Assembly: GCA_021372185.1 (NCBI GenBank)
Contig: JAJFUY010000144.1
Location: 1 to 8,133, forward strand
DNA length: 8,133 nt
Source of the DNA: Chlamydiales bacterium
GTDB lineage: Bacteria > Chlamydiota > Chlamydiia > Chlamydiales > FEN-1388
Direction of reading: 5' to 3'
The notes beneath the pieces were generated by a model. It did not search any database. It saw nothing but the letters and a program-made list of their open reading frames with translations, and was not told the origin of the DNA. Shown here piece after piece: positions 6,592 to 8,133 of this stretch. Numbering within the stretch: position 1 is the first letter of the stretch; each line of letters opens with the position of its first letter. The position numbers and the translations under genes were made by a program.

Positions 6592-7410
6592 ATGAATATT
6601 GCCGAAATTCAAAGTATGTGCCAACGAGCAGGTAAGCACTCTCTAAGTAAGACAAAACTTGCAGTAACTTCGCTTGGAATTGCCCTTTGTGGTTTATTGG
6701 TGGTGTTTTCTCAGAGCCTTGGGCTTCTCTCTGGCGCCTGGGTGGCCTTTAGCCTAAACTTTTTGCCTCTATTTTTATCTGGCGGCATTTTGATGGGCCT
6801 TGGCGTTATGCTCATACGCCATTATCACGATGAAATTAAGGAATCTGACGTAGGCTTTGGCAAGCTTTTTATGCGCTCATGGCATGCGGCTTTAAGTTCA
6901 GCGTATGTATTTATGCCCATAGTCCTCTTGTTTTTATCGGTGTGGGCTATGCTTGGGCTGTTTTACCTAGTCCGAGAAATACCCATGTTGGGCGATTTTT
7001 TTGCCTCACTTCTATCTACCGGTCCATTTTTGCTGCATCTAGCGGCCCTATTGCTTTGTGTCTTTAGCATCTATATTTTATTTGTTGTTACCCCAAACTT
7101 TGCTCTCAAGCCATTTATGGAAGCCACTGTGATGACGCAAGAGTCAAAAATATACCTCTCACACTTCTTTGTGCGCACACTTCTTTTACTTGTGGGCTTG
7201 TTCCCACTTCTTTTGTCATGCCTGCTACTTACAATAGCTGCAACCATGACCACACACGGCTTTGTAGCCTCATCAAATCACTTACAGCTGGTTGTACAGT
7301 GGCTTATGATCATGCTGCCTTATGCAGTACTTTTATCCCCAAGCGTGGTGTTTTTCTTTAACATGGCAGCCGAAGCTCACGTATCAGTCCACAAAGAAAA
7401 ATCTCAATAG
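6592..7410 (+). CDS. Six-helix integral membrane protein of unknown function
   Basis: I do not recognise the family. The 272-residue protein has a short, basic N-terminus (HSLSKTK) and six hydrophobic segments at about 23-41, 52-75, 102-127, 144-168, 195-219 and 232-257, followed by a basic tail ending HKEKSQ. An even helix number and positively charged ends suggest both termini are cytoplasmic. The hydrophilic loop at 76-98 (RHYHDEIKESD) separates helices 2 and 3. No transporter signature, P-loop or catalytic motif stands out. The gene begins 42 bases after gltA, with GGAG (6581-6584) partly inside a hairpin, and ends 12 bases before the next gene, so it belongs to the mdh operon. A link to TCA metabolites, for instance transport, would be guilt by association only. 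Confidence 0.8.
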   Translation: MNIAEIQSMCQRAGKHSLSKTKLAVTSLGIALCGLLVVFSQSLGLLSGAWVAFSLNFLPLFLSGGILMGLGVMLIRHYHDEIKESDVGFGKLFMRSWHAALSSAYVFMPIVLLFLSVWAMLGLFYLVREIPMLGDFFASLLSTGPFLLHLAALLLCVFSIYILFVVTPNFALKPFMEATVMTQESKIYLSHFFVRTLLLLVGLFPLLLSCLLLTIAATMTTHGFVASSNHLQLVVQWLMIMLPYAVLLSPSVVFFFNMAAEAHVSVHKEKSQ

Positions 7411-7422
7411 TAAAGGTCCCTG

Positions 7423-7842
7423 ATGCACGTTTTTTTTACCGCACCAAGTACTCATATAGTATTACTCGATCCCGCCATGGCTCAAAAAAAGATCGATAAA
7501 ACTTTACGCATTTTTAGTCAGATTAAAGAAGAGCTTTCAAAGTGTATCCCTGCAAACTACTCTACTTTACTTCAGGCAAAAGTAGTGGTAATACAATCTG
7601 AGACAGTTGGTGAGTTATCGACTCACCTTGCAATTATACGTGTAGAGAATCTCGTCAGTCGGCTCGTTGATGTCTCAACGAAATTTCTAGTACGCACGCA
7701 AGGCCTAGAACAGCAATTTGCCCATCAAATCGCTGCTATCCGCCTCCAAAGTATTATCCTCTCATACTACGCCACCCGCATCCTCAACCTAAACAAAATC
7801 CTACTAGATAAACAACTAGCCGCCTTCCAGCGCACCCATTGA
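7423..7842 (+). CDS. Hypothetical protein, 139 residues, last gene of the mdh operon
   Basis: The function is unknown and I recognise no motif. After an N-terminal stretch that looks like beta-strand (VFFTAPSTHIVLLDP, 3-17), the sequence reads as mostly helical, with heptad-like hydrophobic spacing at about 20-42 (KIDKTLRIFSQIKEEL) and 60-135. There is no signal peptide or clear membrane span. The ATG has a good AAAGGT (7412-7417) 5 bases upstream and lies 12 bases after the membrane-protein stop, supporting a real, co-translated gene. The last third uses noticeably more C-ending codons than the first part. It is the final gene before the palindrome and transposase at the right edge. Confidence 0.7.
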   Translation: MHVFFTAPSTHIVLLDPAMAQKKIDKTLRIFSQIKEELSKCIPANYSTLLQAKVVVIQSETVGELSTHLAIIRVENLVSRLVDVSTKFLVRTQGLEQQFAHQIAAIRLQSIILSYYATRILNLNKILLDKQLAAFQRTH

Positions 7843-7894
7843 TTATTTGTGCCTCTGGCACTAATCTCGAGTTTGGACATTTGCCGAAGGCTTT

Positions 7895-7927
7895 GGAGTG
7901 CGGTAATTCTTTACCGCTCTTAATTTT
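7895..7927 (+). repeat. REP-like palindrome, also a likely operon terminator
   Basis: GGAG (7895-7898) is followed by a stem GCGGTAA (7900-7906), loop TTCT (7907-7910) and exact complement TTACCGC (7911-7917), then TCTTAATTTT. A GGAG or GTAG tetranucleotide at the foot of a palindrome is the hallmark of REP elements processed by RAYT transposases, and a RAYT gene begins about 100 bases downstream. The stem plus T-rich tail can also terminate transcription of the mdh operon. Copy number in the genome cannot be judged from one window. Confidence 0.6.
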
Positions 7928-8023
7928 CGACCACATAAGCTAACTGCAATGACCTCCAAAACCTACACGCAATTGCATTTGAAAATAAATCCCATAGAAA
8001 GTAATCTCTATCAAAAAATTAAA

Positions 8024-8133
8024 ATGAATAATTGGCCTCACGCCCCAGCACACCTTCTGCAAGAGGTTGGTATCTACATGGTAACATGTGGGACATATCT
8101 CAAAGTTCATCATTTTCGCTCTGAAGAGCGCCG
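8024..8133 (+). CDS. REP-associated tyrosine transposase (RAYT), 5' part only
   Basis: RAYTs are IS200/IS605-related Y1-type single-strand transposases, usually single-copy genes next to the REP palindromes they mobilise. Only 36 codons are present before the window ends. They match, from memory of the family, its N-terminal consensus: WPHAPAHLL at 4-12, GIYMVTCGTYLK at 16-27 and HHFRSEER at 29-36. The HUH motif and catalytic tyrosine would lie beyond the edge, so intactness cannot be judged. The frame is also open upstream to an ATG at 7949; I prefer 8024 because family members begin just before WPHAP. Neither start has a clear Shine-Dalgarno sequence. The REP-like palindrome at 7895-7927 is its likely substrate. 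Confidence 0.72.
   Translation, partial: MNNWPHAPAHLLQEVGIYMVTCGTYLKVHHFRSEER

Noticed and set aside
6302..7253. Short frames at 6302-6496 (minus), 6879-7067 (plus) and 7071-7253 (minus)
   Set aside because: All lie within gltA or the six-helix protein in other frames, with no initiation signal.
7849..7861. GTGCC/GGCAC 5-bp hairpin after the 139-residue gene
   Set aside because: It is too short and has no T-run; the palindrome at 7900-7917 is the better terminator.
7812..7943. Plus-strand 44-codon frame crossing the end of the 139-residue gene and the palindrome, reading LPKALECGNSLPLL
   Set aside because: It has no start codon or Shine-Dalgarno sequence. The translation is what REP-type palindromes of this kind give by chance.
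8117..8130. CGCTC/GAGCG inverted repeat at the right edge
   Set aside because: It falls within the conserved FRSEER codons of the transposase and is explained by coding sequence.

Overview
The window looks like chromosomal DNA from an environmental chlamydia (order Parachlamydiales or close kin). This is inferred from gene content, not from a marker gene. The clues are: a DnaX-related clamp-loader subunit with the short, zinc-less layout I associate with chlamydial HolB/DnaX_2; a malate dehydrogenase of the cytosolic-eukaryote/chlamydial type; a citrate synthase, which Chlamydiaceae lack but environmental chlamydiae have; a leucine-rich-repeat protein with a BTB-like N-terminal remnant, a class known to be expanded in amoeba-associated chlamydiae; and the start of a REP-associated tyrosine transposase of a type I associate with PVC bacteria and Acidobacteria.

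Layout. Positions 1-150 hold no recognisable gene. From 2658 down to 151 the minus strand carries a compact cluster: three small membrane proteins of similar length and layout (2194-2658, 1696-2184, 1220-1699; 9-base gap, then a 4-base overlap), followed by an LRR protein (151-1161) that appears to have lost its start and most of a BTB domain. A 103-base divergent promoter region (2659-2761) separates this cluster from holB (2762-3775, plus strand). holB collides tail-to-tail, with a 16-base overlap, with a minus-strand gene for a FAS1-domain lipoprotein (3760-4269).

After a second divergent intergenic region (4270-4394) comes a plus-strand operon: mdh (4395-5375), gltA (5377-6549, one base after mdh), a six-helix membrane protein (6592-7410) and a 139-residue protein of unknown function (7423-7842). 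mdh and gltA catalyse consecutive steps, malate to oxaloacetate to citrate. A perfect 8-bp hairpin between gltA and the membrane-protein gene includes part of that gene's ribosome-binding site and may uncouple its expression from the metabolic genes.

The operon ends at a GGAG-headed palindrome (7895-7927) that can act as a terminator and also has the form of a REP element. About 100 bases further on, the first 36 codons of a REP-associated tyrosine transposase (RAYT) run off the right edge, which supports reading the palindrome as its cognate element.

Most noteworthy are the membrane-protein triplet with its broken BTB-LRR neighbour, the REP/RAYT pair at the right edge, and the SD-masking hairpin. 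I found no rRNA, tRNA or CRISPR array.
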